DNA from: Actinomadura luzonensis
GTDB taxonomy: Bacteria > Actinomycetota > Actinomycetes > Streptosporangiales > Streptosporangiaceae
Direction: 5' to 3'
Assembly: GCF_022664455.2 (NCBI RefSeq)
Contig: NZ_JAKRKC020000002.1
Coordinates: 1,426,001-1,490,000, forward strand
Length of the DNA stretch: 64,000 nucleotides
Shown here: one piece after another, positions 32,570-40,397 of the stretch
Layout: each line of letters starts with the position of its first letter
Position numbering within the stretch: the first letter of the stretch is position 1
Notes under the pieces: generated by a model
Told to the model about the DNA's origin: nothing
The model's database searches: none
Seen by the model: the letters and a program-made list of their open reading frames with translations, nothing else
Position numbers and translations under genes: made by a program

Positions 32570-32719
32570 TCAGATCAGCCACCACTCGTAGGGCACGTCG
32601 TCGAGCGTCCAGGCGCTTGCGACCCACTCCTTGCGCCGGCCGCCGGCCACCTCGCCCAGCTCGGCCTGCGACAGCTCGGCCCCCTCGAACGACAGATCGT
32701 CGATCTTGATCTTCGACAT
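32570..32719 (-). CDS. RiPP precursor peptide with double-Gly leader
   Basis: A 49-residue peptide, ATG at 32719, with GGGAGAG upstream as ribosome site. The leader starts MSKIKIDDLSFEGAE and ends LSQAELGEVAGG, a classic double-glycine site for C39 peptidases. The predicted 22-residue core begins RRKEW and ends YEWWLI; it has four Trp, one Lys, one Ser, one Thr, two Glu and the pair Asp-Asp, so it contains both donor (Ser/Thr/Lys) and acceptor (Asp/Glu) side chains for ATP-grasp cyclisation. It contains no Cys, which argues against lanthipeptide or thiopeptide classes. It is the first gene of the minus-strand locus and clearly its substrate. Confidence 0.85.
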   Translation of the reverse strand: MSKIKIDDLSFEGAELSQAELGEVAGGRRKEWVASAWTLDDVPYEWWLI

Positions 32720-32868
32720 GACTCACTCTCCCGGGCCGCGTCCCCCGCGGCCCCCGTCGGTCGCCGGGTGGTTCAGCCCCCCGGTCGTGGTGAACGTTAG
32801 GGACGGCGACTTGGAAGAGACTTGTGATCGGCTTCGGCGCGGCTCCAAGCCCGGCGCAAGGCGGGGCT

Positions 32869-33834
32869 TCAGTGGCCCCCGTGGGCCTGCCGGTAGCGGG
32901 AGGGGGCGATGCCGTACCTGCTGGTGAAGGCCTGACGCAGGGTCTCGGCCGAGCCGAAGCCGCAGCGCGCCGCGACGGCCGGCATCGGCAGGGACGTGCC
33001 GGCCAGCAGGTGCGCGGCGGCCTCCAGACGGGCCTGCTTGACGAACTGCGCGGGCGTGCGCCCGAGATGGGTCAGGAACAGCCGGGTCAGGTGCCGGACG
33101 CTGATCCCCGCGTGGGCGGCGAGCGCGGCGGCGGACAGGTCGCCGTCCAGACCGGCGTGAACGTGCTCGACCAGGCCGCGCACCACGTCGTTGCCGGGCG
33201 GCGGGGCGGCGGTGAAGATGCTCATCTGCGCCTGGTTGCCGGGCCGCTGCAGGTAGATCACCAGGTGCCGGGCGACGAGCCGGGCCATGTCGGGGCCGTG
33301 GTCCTCCTCGATCAGCGCCACCGACAGGTCGAGGGCGCTGGTGACGCCCGCCGAGGTGATGAGGTTGCCGTCGCGGATGTAGATGGGGTCGGGGTCGACG
33401 ATCACGTCGGGGTGGCGGGCCGCCATGTCGCCGGCGTAACGCCAGTGGGTGGTGACGCGCCTGCCGTCCAGCAGGCCGGCGGCGGCCAGGACGCCCGCGC
33501 CGGTGCAGATGGAGGCGACGCGGCGGCTCTCGCGCGCCAGCCGCCGCACGTGCGCGACGATCAGCGGGTTGGCGGCGGCCTCCTCGTGGCCGAGGCCGCC
33601 CGCGACGAGCAGCGTGTCGAACGGGCCCGTCGCGCGCTCCAGCGGATGGCCGCCCAGCAGGGCGAGCCCCGTGGGCAGGCTGATCGGGCGGCCCCCCGGG
33701 GTCAGCAGGCGGGTACGGTACGGCACGCGGGCGCAGCCGTACTTGTTCGCCATGCCGAGGCTCGTGGTGACGCAGGCGATGTCGATCAGTTCGGCGCCGT
33801 CGTAGCCGACGACCGCGACCAGCCGCTCGTCCAT
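32869..33834 (-). CDS. GlxA family AraC-type transcriptional regulator
   Basis: A 321-residue regulator with an N-terminal DJ-1/PfpI-like domain (~1-185: LVAVVGYDGAELIDIA, DTLLVAGGLG, SICTGAGVLAAAGLLDGRRVTTHWRY) and a C-terminal AraC helix-turn-helix (~215-315: LAAHAGISVRHLTRLFLTHLGRTPAQFVKQARLEAA, then ARCGFGSAETLRQAFTSRYGIAPSRYR). The Cys in SICTGAG sits at the nucleophile-elbow position of the amidotransferase-like domain, but GlxA-type proteins are generally non-enzymatic. Same strand as and directly upstream of the RiPP precursor (149-nt gap), so it might control that locus, though no direct evidence shows it. Confidence 0.9.
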   Translation of the reverse strand: MDERLVAVVGYDGAELIDIACVTTSLGMANKYGCARVPYRTRLLTPGGRPISLPTGLALLGGHPLERATGPFDTLLVAGGLGHEEAAANPLIVAHVRRLARESRRVASICTGAGVLAAAGLLDGRRVTTHWRYAGDMAARHPDVIVDPDPIYIRDGNLITSAGVTSALDLSVALIEEDHGPDMARLVARHLVIYLQRPGNQAQMSIFTAAPPPGNDVVRGLVEHVHAGLDGDLSAAALAAHAGISVRHLTRLFLTHLGRTPAQFVKQARLEAAAHLLAGTSLPMPAVAARCGFGSAETLRQAFTSRYGIAPSRYRQAHGGH

Positions 33835-33843
33835 GGGACGAAT

Positions 33844-34405
33844 CTAGTTCCCTTTCGCGCCGGAAGCGGCATACCGGCTCAGGACGGGGTCCGCCACGGC
33901 CCGGGCCGGGCGGCACACCGTCTGCCCGTGCTCCCGGAACAGCGCGTCCCGCGAGGGGAACCGGCCGAGGTCGGCCAGCACGTGACCGGACAGGTCACAG
34001 GCCGCGCCCCCGCCGCCGTCCCGGGCGCAGCAGCGGCAGGCGGGCGTGCCAGAACCGGCCGGCCACCAGCAGGCCCCTGACGCGGGTCGGGATCCCGCAG
34101 GCGCGGGCCGCCGCCTCCAGCACCGCGAGCCGCTGGCTGCACGAGCCGCGCCCCCGCCGCAGCGTCCGGGACGCGGGCTGCCCCTCCTCCAGGGCGTACA
34201 CCGGCCGCACCCGGGCGGCGACCAGGCGGTGGGCCGCGACCAGCAGGTGCCGTCCCGGTCCCGCGGCGGCGGCGCGGGCGTCGGCGGCGAGGGCGAGCAC
34301 CCGCGGGTGCGCCAGGTCGAGGATCGGCGTCGCGCCGAGCCCGTCCCGCCCCGGCCAGGTGGTGGCGGCGGGCCGGCCGAGCCCGTCACGCGGAGGTGGC
34401 GTCAT
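33844..34405 (-). pseudogene. Decayed transglutaminase-like gene
   Basis: Two overlapping minus-strand frames hold different parts of one protein. The first (from GTG 34405 to a stop at 33995) carries a transglutaminase core: GSCSQRLAVLEAAARACGIPTRVRG with the catalytic Cys, then FWHARLPLL with the His. The second frame, ending at 33844, carries the usual C-terminal stretch of such proteins: CDLSGHVLADLGRFPSRDALFREH. The section normally between them, including the catalytic Asp, is missing. A frameshift together with an internal deletion is the simplest reading, so the gene is probably inactive. Confidence 0.65.
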
Positions 34406-34414
34406 GGCGGCAGG

Positions 34415-36649
34415 CTAGTCACCGCCGGGCCGGCGCTTCTCGCCGGGCCGGGCCAGCGCGGCGACCTTCTCCGGCCGCTCCCGGCCGGCGGCGGCCTCGC
34501 GGCCGAGCCGGCTCGGCCACCAGGCGCGCCCGCCGAGGTCCCGCACCAGCGCCGGGACCAGCAGCGACCGCACCACCAGGGTGTCGAGCAGCACCCCGAG
34601 CGCGACGATGAAGGCGATCTGCACGAGGAAGGCCAGCGGGATCACCACCAGCGCGGCGAAGGTGGCGGCCAGCACCACCCCGGCCGAGGTGATCACGCCG
34701 CCGGTGGTGACCAGGCCGCGCAGCATCCCCTCCCTGGCCCCGTGGCGCGCGGTCTCCTCGCGGACCCGCGACATCAGGAAGATGTTGTAGTCCACGCCCA
34801 GCGCCACCAGGAAGACGAAGCCGTACAGGGGGACCGACGCGTCGCTGCCGGTGAAGCCGAGCACGTGCTCGAAGACCAGCGTCGAGACGCCGAGCGTGGC
34901 CAGGAAGTTCAGCGCCACCGTGGCCACCAGGAGCACCGGCATCGCCAGGGAGCGCAGCAGCACGACCAGGATGAGCAGGATGATCGCCAGCACCACCGGG
35001 ACGATGAGCAGCGTGTCGTGCCTGGCGGTCCGCGTCGTGTCGTAGCGCTGGGCGCTGTAGCCGCCGACCAGCGTGCCCTGCCCGGCGTCGAACGCGGCCC
35101 GCAGCCGGGCGACCGTGTCCTGCGCGGCGTCCCCGTCCGGGGCGTCGCGCAGCGTGGCCTCGACGAGCACCCGGCCGTCCACCACCTTCGGGGCGTCGCC
35201 CGGCCTGCCGCTCGCGCTCACCGGCGCGGCGTCCGCGACGCCCTCGACGCGGCGGGCCGCCGCGGCCACGGCATCGGCCCGCTCCGCCGGGGCGACGATG
35301 ACGGCCGGCTGCCCGGACCCGCCGGGGAAGTGCCGGCCCAGCGTCTCCTGGGCGGCCACCGACGGCGCGCCGCCCACGAACGTCTCCTCCAGCGGCACGC
35401 CACGCGCGTCGAGGCTGGGCGCGAACAGGGCGAGCGCGGCCAGGGGCAGCACGGTGAGCGCCCACAGGCGGCGCGGCCGCCGGTCCACCCACCCGGCCAC
35501 CCGCCCCCACACCCCGACCGCCGCGCCACCCGCACCCGTTCCCGCCGCATCCGTTCCCGCCGTGCCCGTCACCGCCGTGCCTGTTCCCGCCGCACCCGCG
35601 CCGGCCGCACCCGCGCCGGCCGGGCCCGCGCCGGTCGCCTTGGGCTTGGCGGGCCAGAGCGCGGCGCGTCCCAGCAGGACGAGCACCGCGGGCAGGAACG
35701 TCAGCGCGCTCAGCGCGGCGCACGCGATGCCGACCGCCCCCACCGGCCCGAGCGCCCGGTTGTTGGTCAGGCCGCTGAGCAGCAGCGCCAGCAGCCCCAG
35801 GGCGACGGTGGCGGCGCTGGCCAGGATCGGCTCGACCGAGCGCCGCAGCGCCACCCGGCCCGCGGCGAAGCGGTCGCGGCCCGCCGCCAGCTCCTCGCGG
35901 AAGCGGGCGGTCAGCAGCAGCGCGTAGTCCGTGGCCGCGCCGATCACCAGGATGAACAGGATGCCCTGCACCTGCCCGTCCACCCGGACGACGTCGTGGC
36001 CGGCCAGGACGTACACCACGGCGCAGGCCAGCCCGAGCGCGAACACCGCGCCGAGGATGATCACCAGCGGCAGCAGCACGCTCCGGTACACCGCGAGCAG
36101 GATCACCAGCACCGCCGCGAGCGCCACCGCGAGCAGCAGCCCGTCGATGCCGGCGAAGGCCCCGGCGAGGTCGGCCCGGGTGGCGGCGGGCCCGGCGAGC
36201 TGCGCCCGCAGCCCGTCCACGGCGACCGCCGCGCCGACGCGGTCGAGGGCGTCGCCGAGCTCGTCGCCCGGCAGGCCGGGGTCGAGCTGGACGACGCCCC
36301 GCAGCGCCAGCTTGTCGTCGGAGGGCAGGGCGGGGGAGGGCGTGCCGGTGACGTGCGGCGTGCCGCGCAGCGCGGCCAGGGCCTCGGTGGCGGCGGCGCG
36401 CTGCGCGTCCGTGACGGTCCTGCCGCCCGCCGTCCAGACGACGATCACCGGTTGGGCCTCGCCCTGCCGGAACCGCTCCTGGACCTCCAGCACGCGTGTC
36501 GACTCGGCGCTCCGGGGCAGGAACGCCGCCTGGTCGTTGGTGGCCACCTCGCCGAGCTTGCCCGCGAAGGGCCCGAGACCGCCGCCCACGGCGAGCCAGA
36601 CCAGGACGAGCAGCGCGGGGACGAGCCGGCGGACCGGTCGCGGGTTCAC
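34415..36649 (-). CDS. MMPL family RND-type transporter
   Basis: A 744-residue transporter with the MMPL layout: N-terminal helix, a periplasmic domain (~40-170), a bundle of five helices (~172-330, with GAATDYALLL), a second half starting near 385, a second periplasmic domain (~410-520) and a second helix bundle (~530-715, with ALGVDYNIFLMSRVREE). The cytoplasmic linker at ~340-380 is a run of GAGAAGTGTA-like repeats. MMPL proteins export lipids or hydrophobic compounds by proton flow. ATG at 36649, divergent from a MarR-type regulator that probably represses it. Confidence 0.92.
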   Translation of the reverse strand: MNPRPVRRLVPALLVLVWLAVGGGLGPFAGKLGEVATNDQAAFLPRSAESTRVLEVQERFRQGEAQPVIVVWTAGGRTVTDAQRAAATEALAALRGTPHVTGTPSPALPSDDKLALRGVVQLDPGLPGDELGDALDRVGAAVAVDGLRAQLAGPAATRADLAGAFAGIDGLLLAVALAAVLVILLAVYRSVLLPLVIILGAVFALGLACAVVYVLAGHDVVRVDGQVQGILFILVIGAATDYALLLTARFREELAAGRDRFAAGRVALRRSVEPILASAATVALGLLALLLSGLTNNRALGPVGAVGIACAALSALTFLPAVLVLLGRAALWPAKPKATGAGPAGAGAAGAGAAGTGTAVTGTAGTDAAGTGAGGAAVGVWGRVAGWVDRRPRRLWALTVLPLAALALFAPSLDARGVPLEETFVGGAPSVAAQETLGRHFPGGSGQPAVIVAPAERADAVAAAARRVEGVADAAPVSASGRPGDAPKVVDGRVLVEATLRDAPDGDAAQDTVARLRAAFDAGQGTLVGGYSAQRYDTTRTARHDTLLIVPVVLAIILLILVVLLRSLAMPVLLVATVALNFLATLGVSTLVFEHVLGFTGSDASVPLYGFVFLVALGVDYNIFLMSRVREETARHGAREGMLRGLVTTGGVITSAGVVLAATFAALVVIPLAFLVQIAFIVALGVLLDTLVVRSLLVPALVRDLGGRAWWPSRLGREAAAGRERPEKVAALARPGEKRRPGGD

Positions 36650-36669
36650 GACATCACCTCTCCGTCACC

Positions 36670-36697
36670 TAAGATAGCTCGATCATAAACAATCTTA
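36670..36697. promoter_or_regulatory. Inverted repeat in the MMPL/marR divergent promoter
   Basis: The 75-nt divergent gap is the most AT-rich stretch of the area. TAAGAT (36670-36675) and ATCTTA (36692-36697) form an inverted repeat; a second, shorter one (CATTGAGTTAATG) overlaps 36700-36712. They are good candidates for MarR binding and for both promoters. Confidence 0.55.
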
Positions 36698-36724
36698 ATC
36701 ATTGAGTTAATGTAGCATGGTCAC

Positions 36725-37213
36725 ATGGACGGCGGCAGCGGGGAGGGCACCCGCGCGGAGGATCTCGGCCTGCACGCCTTCGCCGCGCGGCTGCGCCGGA
36801 TGACCGCCGAGTTCAACCGGATCGCCCACGAGTTCGCGAGCGAGCACGGCCTGCACACCACCGACGTGCAGGCGCTCGTCATGATCTTCGACTCGCCCAC
36901 GCCGCTCACCCCGAGCCGCCTGCGCGAGGAGCTCAACCTCACCTCCGGCGCGGTCACCGCGTGCCTCGACCGCCTGGAGCGGGCCGGGCACATCCGCCGT
37001 GTCCGCGAGGCGCACGACCGCCGCGTGGTCCACCTCCACTACCTCGACGCGGCGAAGGAGTTCGCCGCCGCGTTCTTCCGCCCGGTCGGCCGCAGCACCG
37101 CCAACGCGCTCGACCGCTTCAGCCAGGACGAGCTCCGCACGGTCGCCGCCTTCCTCGACGCGCTCAACGAGGAGCTGGGCGTGCTGCGCGCCGCGCCCCG
37201 TTCCTCCTCCTGA
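36725..37213 (+). CDS. MarR family transcriptional regulator
   Basis: A 162-residue MarR protein. The winged helix is visible as TTDVQALVMIFDSPTPLTPSRLREELNLTSGAVTACLDRLERAGHIRRVREAHDRRVVHLHY (~44-105), flanked by the helices that form the dimer (RLRRMTAEFNRIAHEF and the C-terminal FSQDELRTVAAFLDALNEEL). MarR proteins are usually repressors released by phenolic or drug-like ligands. Divergent placement next to the MMPL exporter suggests that it controls that gene and itself. Confidence 0.92.
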   Translation: MDGGSGEGTRAEDLGLHAFAARLRRMTAEFNRIAHEFASEHGLHTTDVQALVMIFDSPTPLTPSRLREELNLTSGAVTACLDRLERAGHIRRVREAHDRRVVHLHYLDAAKEFAAAFFRPVGRSTANALDRFSQDELRTVAAFLDALNEELGVLRAAPRSSS

Positions 37214-37250
37214 CCTTGTCTTCGGTCCGGGCACCGGCGACGGTTGCGTC

Positions 37251-37769
37251 ATGACGCGCATCGAGACCCCGTGGGGTCCCTGGGAGGCCGCGCCGCTCGG
37301 CGAGCACGGCGACGTGGACGTCGGCCTGCTGCGCCGCGACCAGCTCGCCGCCCGCCGCCTCCTGGACGGCTGGGACGTGCACGCGGCCGTCGTGCCGGGC
37401 GTCCTGCGCCCGTGGCCGGCGGGGGAGACCCTGCCCGCCACGGCCCACGACGTCTGGGTGCGGGAGCGCCCGGGCGGCCCGTGGCGTTTCCAGCTCATGC
37501 TGGACGAGGCCGACGGCGGCGACTGGGTCTACCGCCGCGACCCGCGGGTGCGCCGCCCGCTCGCCGGGCTGACCGCCGGGGAGGACGGCTTCCGCCGCCT
37601 CGCCCCCGAGGTGCAGCTCCTCTACAAGGCCATGGGCACCCGGCCCAAGGACGCGGCCGACGTCGAGACGGTGCTGCCGCTGCTCACCGGCGAGCAGCGG
37701 CGCTGGCTGGCCGGCGCCCTCGCGACCGCCCACCCGTCCTGCCCCTGGCGCGCCCGGCTCGGCCGCTGA
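37251..37769 (+). CDS. Conserved hypothetical protein, nucleotidyltransferase-like
   Basis: A 172-residue protein. The RFQLMLDEADGGDWVYRRDPRVRRPL stretch and the C-terminal LLYKAMGTRPKDAADVETVLPLLTGEQRRWLAGAL...HPSCPWRARL resemble the aminoglycoside 2''-nucleotidyltransferase-like family of small actinobacterial proteins, but the active-site Asp motif is not clear, so I do not assign activity. ATG at 37251. It follows marR by 37 nt in the same direction and may be cotranscribed with it. Confidence 0.7.
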   Translation: MTRIETPWGPWEAAPLGEHGDVDVGLLRRDQLAARRLLDGWDVHAAVVPGVLRPWPAGETLPATAHDVWVRERPGGPWRFQLMLDEADGGDWVYRRDPRVRRPLAGLTAGEDGFRRLAPEVQLLYKAMGTRPKDAADVETVLPLLTGEQRRWLAGALATAHPSCPWRARLGR

Positions 37770-37823
37770 GCGAGAAGGCGTGTCCGGAGGGCCGGCGGGC
37801 GTGGGGCGTGCGAGGATGCCGTC

Positions 37824-38285
37824 ATGGAGCCGTGGGGAACGCGAAGCGCCCGCGAGGGCCACCTGGAGCCCCTCGACCGTGACACCTGCCTGGCGCTGCT
37901 GCCCACCGCCGCCATCGGCCGCCTGTCCTGGCCCGCGCCCGGCGGCCGGCCGGAGGTCGTGCCGGTCAACTTCCTGCTGGACGGCGGCGACCTGGTGTTC
38001 CGCACCTCCCGGCACGGCGGCGAGGTGGTGGCGGTGGAGCACGGGGTGCCCCTGTCATTCGAGGTCGACGACGTGGAGCCGGCGCTGCGCGTGGGCTGGA
38101 GCGTGCTGGTCAGCGGCCGGGCGGAGATCGTGACCGACCCGGCGGAGGTCGCCCGGCTGGAGGAGCTGGCGGAGGCGCCGTGGGTGGCGCTGGCCGAGCC
38201 GGTGTTCGTCCGGCTGCGGCCCGCCGAGATCATCGGCCGCCGGCTGCCCCTGCACCCCGGCGGCGTCACCGTCGCGCCGCCCTGA
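37824..38285 (+). CDS. Pyridoxamine 5'-phosphate oxidase family (flavin-binding) protein
   Basis: A 153-residue split-barrel protein of the PNPOx-like type: LDRDTCLALLPTAAIGRLSWPAPGGRPEVVPVNFLLDGGDLVFRTSRHGGEV, then LSFEVDDVEPALRVGWSVLVSGRAEIVTDP. Relatives bind FMN or F420 and often act as redox enzymes or heme/flavin carriers; the PVNF and FEVDD stretches are the family signature. ATG at 37824. It stands alone between the hypothetical gene and the convergent XRE regulator. Confidence 0.85.
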   Translation: MEPWGTRSAREGHLEPLDRDTCLALLPTAAIGRLSWPAPGGRPEVVPVNFLLDGGDLVFRTSRHGGEVVAVEHGVPLSFEVDDVEPALRVGWSVLVSGRAEIVTDPAEVARLEELAEAPWVALAEPVFVRLRPAEIIGRRLPLHPGGVTVAPP

Positions 38286-38325
38286 CCCGCCGCCCCGCTC
38301 TGAACGGACGCCGGACCGGGAGCCG

Positions 38326-39168
38326 TCAGCCGACGAGGGACTGCGTGCCGAGGACGGTGATCAGGGCCAGGCGCTCGGCGTCCGTGGTGCCCGGCTCGGC
38401 CGTGTAGATCATGATGCGCAGGTCGTTGCCCGCCACCGTCAGCACGTCGCAGTCGAGCGTCACCGGCCCGGCCTGCGGATGGACGATGGTCTTGTGGCCG
38501 CTCTCGTGCCGGCCGACCACGCCGGAGTCCCAGAGCTCGGCGAAGCGGGCGCTGCCCGCCCGCAGCTCGCTCACCAGGCGCCGCAGCCGCGGGTCGGCCG
38601 GGTAGCGGTCGGCGGCGGCGCGCAGGTCGCCGACCACCGCCTCCTCGAACGCGCGCAGCGACTCCGGCGTGTGCCGGGTGCGGCCGGCCGCGCCGCCGAG
38701 GAAGTGCCGCCACACGCCGTTGCGCTCGTGGCCGCGCCAGGCGGACGGGTCGCCCATCAGCGCCACGTACGGGGTGTTGGCCAGCAGCAGGGTCCAGGTC
38801 GCGTCGTGGACCGCGACGGGGGTGCCGGTCAGCCGGTCCAGCAGCCGGTGCACGCTCGGCGGGATGTGGCCGGGCACCGACCCGGGCCCCGGCGGGGCCA
38901 GCCCGGCCAGCCGGAACAGCCGCGCCCGTTCGTCCGCCGACAGCCGCAGCGCCCGCGCCAGCGCCTCGACGACCTGCGCCGACGGGTGCGCGGCCCGGCC
39001 CTGTTCGAGGCGGGTGACGTACTCGACGGAGATGCCGGCCAGCAGGGCCAGCTCCTCGCGGCGCAGCCCGGCCGCCCGCCGCCGCCCGTTCGCGGGCAGC
39101 CCGGCCGCCTCGGGTGGGACCCGGTCCCGCCACCGCCGCACCGCCTGCCCCAGTTCCCCCGCAGCCAT
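38326..39168 (-). CDS. XRE family regulator with MmyB-like C-terminal domain
   Basis: A 280-residue regulator. The Xre helix-turn-helix is GRRRAAGLRREELALLAGISVEYVTRLEQGRAAHPSAQVVEALARALRLSADERARLFRLAG (~28-90). The C-terminal MmyB-like ligand domain (~100-275) includes TGTPVAVHDATWTLLLANTPYVALMGDPSAWRGHERNGVWRHFLG and RRLVSELRAGSARFAELWDSGVV. Such genes usually lie divergent from a short-chain dehydrogenase they control, which is the layout here. ATG at 39168. Confidence 0.92.
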   Translation of the reverse strand: MAAGELGQAVRRWRDRVPPEAAGLPANGRRRAAGLRREELALLAGISVEYVTRLEQGRAAHPSAQVVEALARALRLSADERARLFRLAGLAPPGPGSVPGHIPPSVHRLLDRLTGTPVAVHDATWTLLLANTPYVALMGDPSAWRGHERNGVWRHFLGGAAGRTRHTPESLRAFEEAVVGDLRAAADRYPADPRLRRLVSELRAGSARFAELWDSGVVGRHESGHKTIVHPQAGPVTLDCDVLTVAGNDLRIMIYTAEPGTTDAERLALITVLGTQSLVG

Positions 39169-39271
39169 GTGCCCCAGTCTGCCCTACCCCAGGGTGTTTT
39201 GCCTGGTACCGGCAGTCCCAGGACATCGGGTGGCATGGTTGCGCCGGCCGTCCCGGCGGGAGGGTGAAGGC

Positions 39272-39979
39272 ATGACGACGACACTCATCACCGGAGCCAA
39301 CAAGGGGCTCGGCCACGAGACCGCGCGCCGGCTCGTGGCCGCCGGCCACACCGTCTACGCGGGCAGCCGCGACCCGGAGCGCGGCCGGCGGGCCGCCGGC
39401 GAGCTGGGCGCCCGCCTCGTCCTCATCGACGTGACCGACGACGCATCCGTGGCCGCCGCGGTCAAGGAGATCGAGGCGGGCGGCGGCCTCGACGTGCTGG
39501 TCAACAACGCCGGCATCGAGGCGCGCGGGCCCGGCAACGCGGTGGCCGGCGCCGGGGAGACGACCGCGGAGCTGATGCGGGAGGTGTTCGAGACCAACGT
39601 CTTCGGGCTGGTCCGGGTCACCCACGCGTTCCTGCCGCTGCTGCGGCGCTCGGCCGCGCCGGTCGTGGTGAACGTCAGCAGCGGGCTGGCCTCGCTGGCC
39701 ACGGTCTCCACGCCCGGCTCGCCCGCCCACGCCTATCCGGGAGTGGCCTACCCGGCGTCGAAGGCGGCGGTCAACATGATCACCGTGCAGTACGCCAAGG
39801 CGTTCCCCGGGATGCGGATCAACGCGGTCGAGCCGGGCTTCACCGCGACCGACCTCAACGGCCACGCCGGCACGCAGACCGTGGAGGAGGGAGCCGAGAT
39901 CATCGTCAGGATGGCGTGCCTCGGCCCCGACGGCCCGACCGGCGGCTACTTCGACGCCGAGGGCCCTCTTCCCTGGTGA
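39272..39979 (+). CDS. Short-chain dehydrogenase/reductase
   Basis: A 235-residue SDR. NAD(P) binding motif TLITGANKGLGHETARRL at the N terminus, then DVLVNNAGIE, the catalytic Ser in VVVNVSSGLASL, and YPASKAAVN in which the catalytic Tyr-x3-Lys reads Y-P-A-S-K. INAVEPGFTATDLNGHAGTQTVEEGA completes the family pattern. Divergent from the XRE/MmyB regulator with a 103-nt gap, so probably controlled by it. ATG at 39272 after GGCGGGAGGG. Confidence 0.93.
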   Translation: MTTTLITGANKGLGHETARRLVAAGHTVYAGSRDPERGRRAAGELGARLVLIDVTDDASVAAAVKEIEAGGGLDVLVNNAGIEARGPGNAVAGAGETTAELMREVFETNVFGLVRVTHAFLPLLRRSAAPVVVNVSSGLASLATVSTPGSPAHAYPGVAYPASKAAVNMITVQYAKAFPGMRINAVEPGFTATDLNGHAGTQTVEEGAEIIVRMACLGPDGPTGGYFDAEGPLPW

Positions 39980-39986
39980 CCCCGTC

Positions 39987-40103
39987 CTACCGGGAGCGGC
40001 GGCCCCGGACGAGCAGCAAGACCACGACGACCGCCAGCCCGGCCAGGGCGAGCAGCACGAAGAAGCCCAGAATGATGATGATCTCAGGTGCGCCGATGTT
40101 CAT
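39987..40103 (-). CDS. Single-helix small membrane protein (TatA-like N terminus)
   Basis: A 38-residue peptide starting MNIGAPEIIIILGFFVLL, one hydrophobic helix, and a basic end (RGRRSR). The MNIGAPEIIIIL start is very like the N terminus of TatA/TatB proteins, but the amphipathic helix and acidic tail of real TatA (about 60-90 residues) are absent. It may be a membrane micropeptide or a truncated tatA. ATG at 40103 with GGAAAGG-like purines upstream (ACCTTTCC on the plus strand). Confidence 0.6.
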   Translation of the reverse strand: MNIGAPEIIIILGFFVLLALAGLAVVVVLLLVRGRRSR

Positions 40104-40281
40104 GCCGGGAAAGGTAGCGGCGGGTTGTTGAGGATTTGTGAAGCTTCGATCAACCCCGGCCCGCCGCGCCCCCCGACCAGCGCCTTTCACTCGCGTGTCG
40201 CGATTTCCCGACATCACCGGGACGAAATCCGCATCACCGGCTGATCGCGCGTGTTCAACGTTTGCGTAACCGTGCTCGACA

Positions 40282-40331
40282 GGGGCGCGCCCGCGAGGGT
40301 TGCTGGAAGCAGCAAACGTGGGGCGCGCCCC
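40282..40331 (+). promoter_or_regulatory. Nested inverted repeats in the leader of the peptide ABC operon
   Basis: The 294-nt region before the substrate-binding protein holds a perfect 11-bp inverted repeat (GGGGCGCGCCC 40282-40292 / GGGCGCGCCCC 40321-40331) enclosing a second one (TTGCTG / CAGCAA, 40300-40315). Together they can fold into a stem with an internal stem, a structure suited to transcript control. Upstream of 40250 the region is AT-richer and may carry the promoter; no gene is seen. Confidence 0.55.
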
Positions 40332-40397
40332 GCGGCCACGGCGCGCGCCCCACCTCGCCGACCACATGGATCCCCATCTCGGCACGAGGGAGGGCAG

